Part shown: in pieces, positions 53,166 through 64,000 of the stretch
How the letters are laid out: each line of letters begins with the position of its first letter
How positions within the stretch are numbered: the first letter of the stretch is position 1
Assembly: GCA_024734495.1 (NCBI GenBank)
Contig: JALMQS010000162.1
Coordinates: 744,001 to 808,000 of the forward strand
DNA from: Forficula auricularia
Lineage: Eukaryota; Arthropoda; Insecta; Dermaptera; Forficulidae
DNA: 64,000 nt
Direction: 5' to 3'
The notes under the pieces: model-generated
Database searches by the model: none
What the model saw: the letters and a program-made list of their open reading frames with translations, nothing else
Told to the model about the DNA's origin: nothing
Made by a program: the position numbers and the translations under genes

Positions 53166-53759
53166 ATGGCATCATGACATGGTATATTTTATAAGATTTT
53201 ACTTAAATCCTCAATTAAAAACTATTCTTTAAGGGGGAGAAAAAATCTCTGTGTTAGGGACAGAAAGTGATTGATTGATATATTTGTGAATTTGACGCAG
53301 CCGATTTGACCTTATCAATTGAAAAAATCATTTCCCCATGAATTACTTCTTGAATTGTGAATAAAAATGTCCTCTGCAATTGTATATGGTTTTTATTTTT
53401 TTCTATATTGAGAAAAAGAGTATGAAAAAAAATAATAAAGAGAGGAAAAAAGCTTTTCTAATTAAAATGACATCTTATTAGATATAATTTCTCTTTCTTT
53501 GAATCTGCGCTGCCTCATCCAAATCCTTCAATTAAAAGAAATATGATGCAATGTAAAAATATGTTTACTAAAATCTTGGATTCGTTCCTAAATAAAATAA
53601 AATTATCTCTTAATAAAAGAAATATTTTAGGAGGCTGTTAATCCTGGTTTATGGTCAGCATCAGGAGAAGCTTTCATAATTTGTATGATATGATTTTATA
53701 CTTGATCAATCTGAGGTTTTCTTTTTCAGTTCTTTAAAAAAATATTCATAAAAAAAAAT

Positions 53760-53895
53760 CAATGTGGTTGTTCTCTGCTTGATGCAAATAAACATATAGA
53801 TAACAACAAATGCATTGATTTCTATATAGCTACAATACAAACAACTACCTTGCTACAACAAATCTTCGAAACTATAGTTTCAAACAAATAAATTA
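53760..53895 (+). mobile_element. Decayed arm of a hammerhead fold-back
   Basis: TTCTCTGCTTGATGCAAATAAACATATAGATAA and CTTCGAAACTATAGTTTCAAACAAATAAAT match the arms at 29.8-30.1 kb, but CTGATGA is missing and GTC has become GTT. Confidence 0.6.
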
Positions 53896-54169
53896 TATAT
53901 ATGTATAATAGGGTGGGTCAAACAAATCCATTATTTTTTATTTTTTATTTAAAATTGAACGACTTAAGACACGCATGCCCATATGAGTTATTCATGGCAA
54001 TACTGGAGCAGCCTGTCATACAAACAACACCTGATCTCTTTTTAATATTTGGAGCTTTATATCGATTATCGATCCCAAATTTTAAAAAAATGATATAATA
54101 TAATTCTTCTCCTCACACGATCCCACTTATTTAAATAAATCTATTTCCACACAAAAAATATCACAATGC

Positions 54170-54890
54170 TCGGAGGGCCAAGCTTCGAGGGCGTGCCGAA
54201 GGCACGCACGAAAAGCTCGTACTGTATATTGTTTTATAACCTTATTTAAACATTTGAAATTTTTATTTTGACATTCTACCCGTGGGCTGTAAGCCTTCAA
54301 AGCCGCCTCTATATCTCTGCAACCCTTTGATTTAAAAATATGTCACAAAAGTAGAATAATCTGAATACTAAGGGCTACTTCGAACCCCGAGCCCCGCTAT
54401 CATTTGGCCGCTTAATTTTCAACTAATTTCCCGTTTTATCCCTCATCTTATGATCTTATCCTAATGAGACAATAAGATGAATCTATTTTGAAAAAAAGAT
54501 TATCATTATCACAGCGCATTAATAGATTTCTAGTTTTTCTTAATAAAATCTTAATGTGACTAAATCCTGCCTCAATCAAGTAAGAACTAGGAAAATTCAA
54601 TACATATAATGGTTCGGTGATATTGGTTTTAATTTGAAGTTTTTTTTTTGCATATATTTTTTCAACTCCAATATTTGGCATAAGCACTTGTTTGAAAATT
54701 GATTTTATCTTCCAAATGGTTTCAGATATTATTATCTAATAATTACATTCCTTAAAAATTGAATAAAATTATAAAATAGAAAAATTCATCAACGACCCCC
54801 AATAGACACCTGGAATACTATCGACCCTTTTTAAACTTCCATCTTCCCCCAAGGGGGTCCACTTGGACTACGTTGGGAATCCATGATTTA
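54170..54890 (-). pseudogene. hAT/ZBED-type transposase remnant
   Basis: The minus strand 54687-54448 encodes PLYVLNFPSSYLIEAGFSHI followed by ILLRKTRNLL, the C-terminal dimerisation motif of hAT transposases (usually SSYLVEAGFSHV...LLTKQRNRL), the region also kept in domesticated ZBED genes. Conserved upstream domains are absent. GTCCACTTGGACTACGTTGGGAATCCATG near 54860 looks like the outer end of such an element. Confidence 0.65.
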
Positions 54891-55180
54891 TTGTAAAAAA
54901 TTTAAAACTATTTTTGAATTCATTTAATTCTTATTGAAAATAAGTGTCTCAAAATATTTATATTAATATTATTTCTGAAAATATATGAAAAAACTAAACA
55001 ATAAAGGAGATTAACAAACTGCTCTAGTCAAACAATACAAACGAAAATAAACTGTAGTGATTTAAAATTATTGATCACAGAGTACTCTGAGATTATTCAG
55101 AAGCGTGGAAAATAGTTTAAAACCAGTATTTGTTAAAAAAAGTGTCTCAAACATCAAAAAGAAAATTCTAAGAATCCCTA

Positions 55181-55910
55181 TTTTTAACCGACTTCAAAAA
55201 AGGGGGAGGTTCTCTATTCGACTGAATTTTTTTTTGTGCCTATGTTACCTCATATCCCCGCCAATTGTGAACCGATTTTGAAAAACAATTTTGCATTGAG
55301 TTCAGTCTACCTTCCGATTGGTCCCATTTTTTTCATAGGTATTAGATCTTTTTTGTTAGGTTTGTTTAGACCTAACTTCTTTGTTTATGAACCGATTTCC
55401 ATGATTCTTTTTTTATTCAAAAGGGGGTATCTTAGGGATGGTGTCATATTAATTTGGTCAAGTTCTGATGATAGGATCACTATTAATAACATCACTAAAA
55501 AGAGGAAAATAAAAATAATTTTTAAGAAAAAAATAAAACCGACTTCAAAAAATTAAATGCAACAAATAAAATACACTAAAAGGTATAAAATAATTATTAT
55601 ATTATTTAGTTACAACTAACCGACGAAATATTAACATGAAATTACTTTTTGAAGTCGGTGCCAAACATATACCTATTATGAATCGCACTCGACGGATCTT
55701 ACTTAGTACGTTTGGAGGGTATGCTCGCTTATAGGTATAGTTTGTTTGTTACCGACTTCAAAAAGTAATTTCATGTTAATATTTCGTCGTTTAGTTGTAA
55801 CTAAATAAGATAATAGTTATTTTATACCTTTTAGTGTATTTTATTTGTTTCATTTAATTTTTTGAAGTCGATTTTATTTTTTTCTTAAAAATTATTTTTA
55901 TAATACATTG
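55181..55910 (+). repeat. CGACTTCAAAAA / GGGGGAGG repeat, longest copy, with internal palindrome
   Basis: Starts TTAACCGACTTCAAAAAAGG, GGAGGTTCTCTATTCGACTG, GTGCCTATGTTACCTCATAT, AACCGATTTTGAAAAACAAT. The second part (55540-55640) pairs with 55755-55875 around a GGTGCCAAACATATACC...GGTATAGTTTGTTTG centre. Each junction is marked by CCGACTTCAAAAA. The frame at 55236-55556 translates the repeat and has no known domain. Confidence 0.7.
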
Positions 55911-56004
55911 ATTCATCTCCAGTGAAATTTCAAGATGAAGATATAGTGCATTATGAATGGAATTTTTTAGCTGTCTTATATGTCAAGAGAGTTTTTTTTC
56001 TCAA

Positions 56005-56065
56005 AGAATAGCCAATAGCCCGAGTAGCAATTACGTACTTGGGTTCGATTCCCGAGAGACATCTA
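56005..56065 (+). repeat. tRNA-like B-box fragment
   Basis: GCCCGAGTAGCAATTACGTA, CTTGGGTTCGATTCCCGAG: a closed T-arm with GGTTCGATTCC, without a convincing D-arm. Similar to the family E cores, so it is probably a SINE fragment and not a tRNA gene. Confidence 0.5.
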
Positions 56066-56149
56066 GATCTTTGATAAGGCCTTTTTTTAATTCAACTAAA
56101 ATCCGACCCATTTTCAAGACTCAAGGGATTCTCGTAATATAGCGTTCCG

Positions 56150-57850
56150 AGCTTTCGTGACCATCTATTTATTAGGATAGTCGACTGACAATCTTCATGT
56201 TTTGACTAGGTTACTTATTGAGATGCCCCTTAATTATGTTCTTTATAGTTGGATCGAGAAATGAATCCTAGTCGCCAGGTTTAATAGCTAGAGCCCCACC
56301 ATCTAGGAAATTAATGAAAAGTTACGTTATAAAAGAGTAAAAATTATTTTTGGTTACTAGTCTATTATTATTATCTACTACTCTAAACATAACTAACATA
56401 CTTAGATGATACGTCTATGAAAATACATACAATCGTTTATTTATTAAATTTCCACAGAAATCTATGACAAATCTATTTCCTAACTTTAGAATTATTATCA
56501 AGTATATTTATTATTTCGTCAATCAATAAAGCTATAAAACTTGAAGATATCTAGAGACTGACTGCTTTAGTTAATTTATTCATTAAATTCGATTATTTTG
56601 ATAGTATTTGTTGATGGCAAACATGTGGCCTGCCTTAATATTTAGTTAGGGGTTGAGATTTTAAATAGCTGATAAAATACTACAAAACTTTCACTTCCCA
56701 TATATCCTCCAATGTAAAAACTAAAAAAATACTTGAAGCTAAAGGGTACTTAATGTTCACAGATTTAAACCAAAAACTTGCTAAACTCCCTTTTATTTAG
56801 ATGATAGCTAGCTTAGGTTTCTATTTAGATGCTATGCGACTTAAGATAGCTAAAATCAAGAGAAAGGGGTAGCAGATATGCACTCCCTAAAGGATTCTTA
56901 GTCAGTTTTTGGACTTTAGAGTCCACTGAATATTTGAGTTATATTTCTATCTTTTAAGGCTATATTACATCTACATTCATTGCCATAACTAGGGAATGTA
57001 GCGCCTGTGGCAAGCGGCTAACTTGCGCCTCCCAATAATGAGAAAACAATTTTAATGTAACAAGTTAATTTTTACTAAATGCAATATATTAAATTTTTAT
57101 TAAAGTTTAAAACAGCTCAGCAAGCATCGGGTTCTTGGTCCATTGCTCCATTGTACAATAGTAAACAATAGCTGGCAGTGACATAGATATAAAAGTTTAC
57201 AAATGTTGTTGAACAGCTCGGGTCGAAACGACTACAGATACGCTTACATCTTATTTGAGTTTATTAGAGTATCATAAGCATTCAAATAAGGTCCATAAAT
57301 ATGTAATCGTGAACTCTTTGGCGACTGGCTGGTCGCACTTGGTTCCTGATTTCAGTAAACGAGGCTGCAGAAAGGTTTACATTCATGTCGAAATAGCTTA
57401 ACTTTGGCTTCTTCTAACTTAGACAGTATTAAAAATAGAAAATACGAATAAGAAAAATATTTAGTATTTTTGAGTAGATTCAATATTCTGGCCGCCTGGA
57501 GAACTTCACCCATTTGTCAGCGTAAAGAGTAATAATTTTTCATTTCATTTTATTAGCCAATAGTCAATTCTTTTATCTTTACATTCACGAGTGAAAAAAT
57601 TATTGAATATTGTAGCTCTTGTCCGAAATCCAACTTGAATTTGAATTCTTTTTTCATTTAAAGTTTTTTAACTAATTCAATTTATTGCACATATAAGAAA
57701 AATATTGAATTTTAAAATATAAATAAATAACTAATTAAAATCCTCGAAATGTAGTCTGAATTTGAACTTGAGGTTGGTGCGCCTATATTTAGGCAACAAA
57801 TTGCGCGCAGATGAGTGAAAGCTGCGTAAGAGCTAGGCGAGTCCAGTCGA
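56150..57850. other. Intergenic stretch, no gene recognised
   Basis: CATAACTAGGGAATGTAGCGCC...GGCGCAAG-type sequence at about 56982-57040 and 58499-58570 resembles hAT ends. Nothing else identified. Confidence 0.45.
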
Positions 57851-57865
57851 TGGAATGCTCCAGAG

Positions 57866-58124
57866 CAGCTATTCTCAACCGCTGGTCAGGCGGACCACCA
57901 GTGGTCCCCGGAGAAATTTTACTAGTCCGCGGACAATTTTTTCTATCCGCGAAAAAAACTTAAATATTATTGTAAGTACATGATAATAAAAATGTTACAA
58001 TTAACTTATGTAGTAGTTCTTTAATACCTGGTAAAATATTTGTTGTTAAAAAAATATCACTGGTCCGCGATTTTTTTTTACAAATTTTACTGGTCCACGG
58101 GACAAAAAAGGTTGAGAAATGCTG
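57866..58124. mobile_element. hAT-type TIR element with perfect 8-bp duplication
   Basis: CAGCTATTCTCAACC and GGTTGAGAAATGCTG are complementary ends; CTCCAGAG flanks both (57858-57865, 58125-58132). Inside, GGTGGTCCGC-like words (GTCCGCGGACAATTTTT, TGGTCCGCGATTTTTTT) repeat in both orientations. There is no coding frame. Confidence 0.9.
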
Positions 58125-58269
58125 CTCCAGAGCTTATGGCATGTAAGCCATCAAGTACTATGTTATGTAGGAAAAGATAATTTTTACATAAGCTTTAAAT
58201 AGATAGAGAATAGAAAAGATAGATTTTATCATATTAATTATTAAAAGGAAATTGAGAAAAATCTAATTA

Positions 58270-58600
58270 TAAATTTTTCCAAGAGCCTAGATTTTCATTT
58301 TTTTAGCCCCCCCCCCCACACAATTTTTATACTTTGATAATACTATGTCAGTACCTTCAATCAAGTACCAAAAACAACTGTACAAAGTTTCAACTCAATA
58401 GCATGAACGATGCGCGAACGCATTAAAGACGAACACACACACATAGACACAAGTTAATAATAATAATTAATAATAATAATAATAATATATTTTCCAAGGT
58501 CAGTACCGTAACGAGGATATTAAGTGCCAGCGGCAAATAACTTGTGCACCCCCTCCCCCCCCCCCTATTATTTTCCACTCAGATTAGTCTTTTTGTTTTT
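58270..58600. repeat. Mixed repeat fragments
   Basis: A family A middle piece (GAGCCTAGATTTTCATTTTTTTAG then poly-C), an AATAATAAT microsatellite (about 58455-58485) and a hAT-like end GTCAGTACCGTAACGAGGAT followed by poly-C. Confidence 0.55.
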
Positions 58601-58611
58601 AATAACATTTA

Positions 58612-59302
58612 GAGCCCCCGCAGACTGCAGACTTTTTATCGGCCGATAGTTTGGTCGGCTTCTTAATCAGTATGGAGAGGAATGCATATGCGCACACTAC
58701 AGCGATTCAGTATCGGTCGATAAAAATGTTTGATGGGCTACCCGATTACATTCAAACTAATCTGTCGGCTAACTATCGGCCGACTGTTTAATCAGTATTG
58801 GCGCATACACGCCTGCGCATACATGACGATTGTCGGCCGATAGTTCAGTTCGCTCTGTTTGTATGTATGTTTGTATGTTTCTCTGTCTCCTCCTTCGCTA
58901 TTGCTGGTCCAATTAGTTTGACAAGTTCATTGAAGCTGGTAATGCTCATTCGATAATAGGCGAAATTTTTTTTCGGGCAATCAAGTAATTTGGAATGCAT
59001 AGTGTAAAATTTTCCACTAACTAATCTATCACTGAGAATGGGATGCACCCAATACACTCGTAATCTCTTCTTGATTTTCCTCCTCCGGAGTATGATGAGA
59101 GCAATAATTTTTCTGGACAATATTTTCATTGTGCGACCGCTTCAACAGTCAGTTACAAACTAGTTCGAGAATAGTCGGCCGGCTGTTGGATAGTCTGCGC
59201 CCTGTTCATCAACCAAACTGTTTAGTTGGCTCGGTGTGCGCACTTTCAGCCCAACCCGACTAAACTATTGGCCGATAAAACGTCTGCAGTCTGCGGGGGC
59301 CC
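58612..59302 (-). mobile_element. PIF/Harbinger element, deletion derivative with TTA duplications
   Basis: The ends GAGCCCCCGCAGACTGCAGAC and the complement of GTCTGCAGTCTGCGGGGGCCC are flanked by TTA (58609-58611, 59303-59305). Sub-terminal CGGCCGAT and CGGCCGACT words repeat many times in both orientations (58640-58840 and 59170-59280), probably transposase-binding sites. It keeps only the N-terminal part of a transposase frame (58845-59129). Confidence 0.9.
58845..59129 (-). pseudogene. PIF/Harbinger transposase, N-terminal fragment
   Basis: 94 codons containing RRRKIKKRLRVYWVHPIL, GKFYTMHSKLLDCPKKNFAY and YRMSITSFNELVKLIGPAI, the conserved N-terminal block before the DDE domain in Harbinger transposases and HARBI1. 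The catalytic DDE part is gone: the frame runs into unrelated sequence (EETEKHTNIHTNRAN) and stops near the sub-terminal repeats. The frame itself has no stop, so the deletion is likely fairly young. Confidence 0.85.
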
Positions 59303-59304
59303 TT

Positions 59305-59340
59305 AGGGAAAGCGGTGTTTATAGTGAAACATATTGAACA
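59305..59340 (-). repeat. Shared terminus of fold-back elements
   Basis: The minus strand reads ATGTTTCACTATAAACACCGC then TTTCCC, matching the terminus at 12008-12045. It directly abuts the Harbinger element, which evidently inserted into a fold-back family remnant. Confidence 0.6.
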
Positions 59341-59449
59341 CAGGAGTTTTTAAATTGGGATTTAGGAATCTTGCCAATTCACAAATGTCCAGCATTGTTT
59401 TTACATTTAATAACAAAGTACCTGGAGCCACCGATAGATGTACGGTAAC

Positions 59450-59575
59450 CAAACGCCCCCTGGACCCCCCACCGCCAGCCCAACCTCGCCCCCGAAACCC
59501 CGCATCTCACCCCCCAGATCCCCCACAGTTGCACCCTACTTCCTGCACTCCCCACATCCATCCCCACCCCGCACC
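59450..59575 (+). repeat. C-rich low-complexity tract
   Basis: Many CCCC/CCCCCC runs in about 120 bp (GACCCCCCACCGCCAGCCC, CTCGCCCCCGAAACCCCGC, TCCCCACCCCGCACCC), followed by CAGTTTTTGCATTTCTAG...GATTATGTATA as in family A. It probably expanded from the C-rich block of a family A copy. The overlapping frames are not genes. Confidence 0.7.
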
Positions 59576-59714
59576 CAGTTTTTGCATTTCTAGCTTACTA
59601 GAGGTTCACAGATTATGTATATATAGGTATATAAATAAATTCCGTATAATTATTTTTTTTAATTAAATAACAATTTATCGAGTTTTTTAATCAATAAAAT
59701 AAATAATACATAAT

Positions 59715-59860
59715 AATTTTATTGAAGCAATTTTTTACATGAAATAATGTATACATTGTATTTGAGGCTTCGATTTCGGAGATTACTTCCCCACCATCGA
59801 CTATACTTGATCTTCTAGCTTAGGATAATATTTTTAGTATGTTTTTTAATAAGAGGAATT
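59715..59860 (+). repeat. Second copy of the TTCGGAGATTACTT repeat
   Basis: AATGTATACATTGTATTTGAGG, CTTCGATTTCGGAGATTACTT, CCACCATCGACTATACTTGATC matches 31380-31470. Confidence 0.65.
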
Positions 59861-59869
59861 TTAATCAAT

Positions 59870-62506
59870 AAAATTGGCAAATTCTAATATATAACAATAT
59901 TTGGTATAAAGTATTAGTGGGTTTTAAAATTAAAAAACCAATTAATAAATAAAAGATAATTGAAAAAAATGTAAACAAACGTTTTTATTGAGATTTTCAT
60001 CTATCAATAATTACTTTTATTAAGAAAAGATCAATTAAGATGAAATTTGTCGAGGTCCAGACCTAGCCAGATCGTTTTCTCAGCCCCAAAACTCGTTAAT
60101 AGAGTTGGTTTCATCAAAATCGGTAGAGCCGTTTTCAAAATAGAACTAAGATACACATATATAAACAATTTTTTCTCGTTTAATAAGAGTAGATAGATAG
60201 ATAGATTCTAATCTGGATCGAGAGCATGAAGAAATAAAAGTTGTCTGGTGTGAGATAAATCAAGTTGTTGCCTAATGTGGGTCTTCAAAATTAGTTCAAG
60301 CCCGAGTGGAAAATTTTCCGCGGACCACTCCTGATCTGAGTTTATTAAATTCAAATTAGTTCTGATTTTTCCTATTGCGCCTCTCTCGCCACGCCTTCGT
60401 TGAAAGTAATTATTTTAACCACTATAACAGAAAATTGAAAGTTTTTTTGTCAAAGATATTGAAATCGATGAAAAATTGAGTGAATAGACTTGTTCATTTC
60501 AAAAAAGTTAGCTATTAATTACATGTTAAAATTTGAAAACATTAATTCAAATTAAGATGGAAATTTATCATCAAATTAACAACATAAAATTTTTCAAAAT
60601 TTAAACAATTAATTGAAAAATAGAAAATAGGTATATTTTTAAAAGAATTCACCTTCATCTTAAAAATTATTATAATTTTTAAAAGGAATTATTATTACTA
60701 TATTGCGAATTTTCAATTTATTCATGATATTTAATATTAATATATTCTGTAGAAATTCAAATTTTACGTATTTCATGCTTCATTTAAAATTCTTACCTTG
60801 TTTAAGACACTCTAATCTTTTGACTCTGCAATGAATATTTGTTCCAAGCAGTCAAGATGCCACTTGATATTAATTTATCGTATATAATCTTAATGATTCA
60901 AAACAAAAATAATAAAAAATATGAATTATTTTTTTAAATTATTAGGTGACTTAAGCCGATAAATATCTATATTTAAAAAATGAAGTAATAAATTCAGAAG
61001 ACCAATTTTAACTCAAATGTTGATGTCGAATCTAAAAACTTAATTGTTTTAAGGGAGTTCGAGACTCTATCGCTTATCTATCTTGTTGAATCTTTTGTAT
61101 TTCTCAAGAGTGACAACGTCTGCATACCAAATTTTTTAATAAAAATATTTTTAATAATGAGGTTAATTTCGAATAAAAATCTTTGTTTTTATAATATTAA
61201 TAAAAAGAATATATAGATAAATTTTTTCTAATTATAAAAACATTTATTTAACACAAAAACGATTTCAACAAATAGAGTTACCTACTAGTGCTTTTGTCAT
61301 ATTCTGTTGGCTGCAAACTACATTTTATTTTTACATTTATGAATAACTAATTAATTAGAATGTCAAATTTATTGAAAAATATATCATTCGATTCATAAAA
61401 GTTGAATTATTGATCTGTATATATTTGTTGAAAATGTTTTAATTTGTATAGAAGTTATAGCCCTTTTAAAAGCTCGGTCCATTTACTAAAAGGACAATTT
61501 TCAATAATTTATTTCTCGATAATGAGACAGACGATCAACTTCAAATTTCGATATTAAATATTTCAATGGTAAAGATTTGAGAATTTTCTTATAAAAATGA
61601 TAAACAGTCCTGAACCTTCTTAAAACAAACGCAAGGGAATTTATCTTTTAAAAAATGAGGTTTATGTAACTTAATTATTTTGAATTGCAATTTTGTTTAA
61701 TATTTAAGCGGGTTTTCAAAAATATTCTCTACATTTTTATGGTGTTTATTAAATTTAAGGTGTAGGTATATAATAATTGTTAATATTGACTAAGTATCTC
61801 ATTTAATTTGAATAAATATTTCTAGCAACTTCATAAAGTCTAGGTATAGATAATTTTTATTCCTACTTAATTTTTCATCTTATATGTATACTGTCTGTCT
61901 GTGTCTCAAATTACTGAATGTGGACCTGTGTGTCTGTCTGTTAGAAACGATAATTCAAAAATCAAAGGTGCTATAAATTTTTTCTGATTTTAAAATATTT
62001 GTATATTCAAAATTAAGAACAGAGCTTTCTAGTTATAGCTTCAGAATTTTCATTATGTAGAAAATCAGAAAAAAAATTAAATATTTACCTAGCAAGTTCT
62101 CAACCGTTGTAGTTAATGATATATTGTAGTTTTTATTAATAAGCTACACCTTTCTGCCAACCTAGAGCTTTTAGCTTAATTGTTCGTCGATAAAAAGTTG
62201 ATATATCATGGAAAATTACGGACTGCATAACGAGCTTTTAAATAAAGTTTTCACTTTTTCATTCACTTCTTATATTTATATACATTTTATAATTTAATTT
62301 CAATCAAGCTGGTAGTCTCTACCAGCCAGGGTTGCCCGGAGAAAAATTTTCAGGAGGGGAGGCAAAGTTTGGGAACAAATAATTAGATTATTAAATTTTT
62401 ATTAAAATATGAAATTTGTTGAGCATTTTTTCAAAAGTAGAATACCTACTCTAATACAGTAGTGCTTAAACACAAAGACACATACCGTCGCCTTAGAATG
62501 TAAACC
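59870..62506. other. AT-rich stretch, no gene recognised
   Basis: Includes an ancient repeat near 60060-60180 (GGTTTCATCAAAATCGGTAG type), a GATA run at about 60190-60207, and nothing with coding or RNA character that I can support. Confidence 0.5.
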
Positions 62507-62606
62507 NNNNNNNNNNNNNNNNNNNNNNNNNNNNNNNNNNNNNNNNNNNNNNNNNNNNNNNNNNNNNNNNNNNNNNNNNNNNNNNNNNNNNNNNNNNNNN
62601 NNNNNN
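62507..62606. other. Assembly gap, 100 N
   Basis: Run of exactly 100 N, the conventional placeholder for a gap of unknown size. Confidence 1.
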
Positions 62607-63735
62607 CAGCCCTCATTGAAGACAATGGACAATATTGCGAATTATAAAAAAATAATCTAAAATTTTAAAAATTCCAATCATCCAATTTGTGTATCTAAGT
62701 CATATTAAATAAATAAAATATTTTATTGTCCTAATTTTTTCCTATACCGCATACATCATTATAGAAAACAGTTTTTTGACAAAATGGCAATTAGTTTGAT
62801 TAATTAGGTAGGGCCTCAAGTAGTGTTAGCCCAGGGCCCCACAAATTCACGGCCCGCTCCTGGGTGTTACGCCTTTTTGTATCAATATCATTAAAAAATT
62901 AATGGATACTTAGTGTTAGTGGATATATTATAAAACCATGGCTAATGTAACTACTTTTATTTACCTAAGTGCATTTTTTAAAGTCTAGTTTTCTAATTCG
63001 CTTTAATTAGAAAATGTAAGATTTTGAAATGGAGCATTTACCCCCCCCCTGCCCCTATCTCCATCAACATCCCCTCTCTTCTTTATCCAAATGACTTTCA
63101 AGCCCTTGTGACTGAAAGGAGGTTTCACTTTAAATGCTTTCAGGGGGTGGCATTTCCACTCGATAAATTCCCTCTCGCAAATCTTCCCTCCCAGTGAAAA
63201 GAGCTCCCTCTTTTGGGGGGTGTGGGGGTTGATTTCGCCCAAACAGTAAGAGAGTAAGACTCCTTATTTAAATGCCTATAAACCTCGGGTGCCATTTTGC
63301 CAAAAGTTAAAGCGAGGTGCTATTATTATACATGGCAAGTTACACTCTCGTTCCCTTTTCCATTTACAACTCTATTTCTTCTCATTCAAAGTAAACCAAA
63401 TGTATAACTTTCTATCTGTCTAGCTAGCTAGTATTTATATTGTACATTGTAACGGTATCAGAGAAAGACAACCAAGTATCGAACTCTGGAAAGAAAATGT
63501 ATTCTTTTTAGCTAGCTATTTATTATTGCTCATAGTTCTGGATAAGCTTTTACATTTCATTTATACCTGATAACTATCAGATTTTCAATTTTTTCAACTT
63601 GTTTGATGTTTGGATATTTATTTTATGACTTTCGGAGTAAATTATTTGTAATCGGAGGAAAAAGTGTAAGCTTTTTCAAGATGATATCTCCAAGGATTTG
63701 GCAATTTATATATATATGTTGATGTAAAAACCCGT
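62607..63735. other. Intergenic stretch, no gene recognised
   Basis: A short LINE 3' end (TTTTTGTATCAATATCATTA, about 62870-62897) and a CCCTCTCTT...GAGCTCCCTC low-complexity region at 63040-63240. The frame at 63003-63242 has no domain. Confidence 0.45.
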
Positions 63736-63744
63736 TTTTAGTAA

Positions 63745-64000
63745 GAACACGTTCTTACTAGTTAAAATGCGTTTCACTGAATATCTTTATGGCAACAAGC
63801 GTTTACTGATGTTGGTTGAGCTGGTTTCAAAGGTTTAGAATATTCATTTTTGACCTTCCGCCTCATTTTAGGTGTTTATTTAAAAATTTTTGAAAATAAA
63901 CACCCAAAAGAGGTGGAAGGTTAAAAATGAAGATTCTAGAAGTTTGAACCTAACTCAACCAATATTAGTAAACTCTAGTTACCACGAAAGTATTCAGTTA
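63745..64000. repeat. Inverted repeat cut by the window end
   Basis: TTGGTTGAGCTGGTTTCAAA...AATATTCATTTTTGACCTTCC...TTAGGTGTTTATTT (about 63810-63875) pairs with 63890-63985 across a TTTTTGAAAATAAACACC hinge. It extends to, and possibly beyond, the last base. No hammerhead core is visible. Confidence 0.65.

Noticed and set aside
55236..55556. 106-codon frame (MPMLPHIPANCEPI...)
   Set aside because: It lies wholly in the CGACTTCAAAAA repeat and no similar frame is maintained in the copies at 1-178 or 46607.

Overview
This is an AT-rich, repeat-dense window of animal nuclear DNA with spliced genes, most likely from an insect or another arthropod. The evidence is GT/AG introns, an arthropod-type CHIP (STUB1) C-terminus, mariner, hAT, PIF/Harbinger and non-LTR elements, and repeats that resemble families widespread in insects (the CGACTTCAAAAA...GGAGG repeat, an AAGTGCG...GGTTCCGTA repeat). 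I cannot name the species. Two N runs (41261-41660 and 62507-62606) are assembly gaps.

Genes. (1) The last two exons of STUB1/CHIP on the + strand (482-644 and 5083-5297), separated by a 4.4-kb intron filled with transposable elements. (2) A minus-strand gene that I assembled from three phase-compatible GC-rich exons (29490-29335, 19200-19027, 17058-16447). It predicts a 313-residue protein with two membrane segments and a long Pro/Ser/Thr-rich tail; I do not recognise its family. (3) An intact intronless copy of BRK1/HSPC300, a WAVE-complex subunit (40189-39959, minus), bounded by near-identical 13-bp repeats that look like a retrotransposition target duplication. (4) Two orphan exon-like segments: 23012-23125 (+), inside the first intron of the two-membrane-segment gene, and 51428-51255 (-), inside a 690-bp element with terminal inverted repeats (TIRs).

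Mobile DNA dominates. The most striking group is a set of fold-back (inverted, hinge-separated) elements that carry hammerhead-ribozyme cores (CTGANGA, stem II, GAAAC, short stem III, NUH) in one or both arms, always reading outward. I count at least eight cores with intact conserved positions and several decayed ones (about 2.2, 11.2, 14.3, 18.0, 24.3, 27.3, 29.9, 30.5, 39.5 and 49.6 kb). Hammerheads of this short-stem-III type are known from Penelope-like elements and retrozymes, so these are probably non-autonomous relatives. The BRK1 retrocopy sits inside the right arm of one of them.

Other elements with identifiable ends: hAT-type elements with 8-bp target duplications (5959-7128, 39097-39416, 45748-45903, 57866-58124), a PIF/Harbinger element with TTA duplications (58612-59302), small TTA/TAA palindromes (12972-13091, 35355-35439), a TTAA-flanked TIR element (50860-51549), a mariner remnant (about 27515-28075), an R2-clade retrotransposon 3' end (about 28540-29300), another LINE 3' end (about 52290-53165), a 5S-rRNA-like SINE (about 12528-12785) and tRNA-like SINEs (about 4795, 44205, 37316 and 49653).

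The remaining DNA is AT-rich intron or intergenic sequence in which I see only short repeat fragments and microsatellites.
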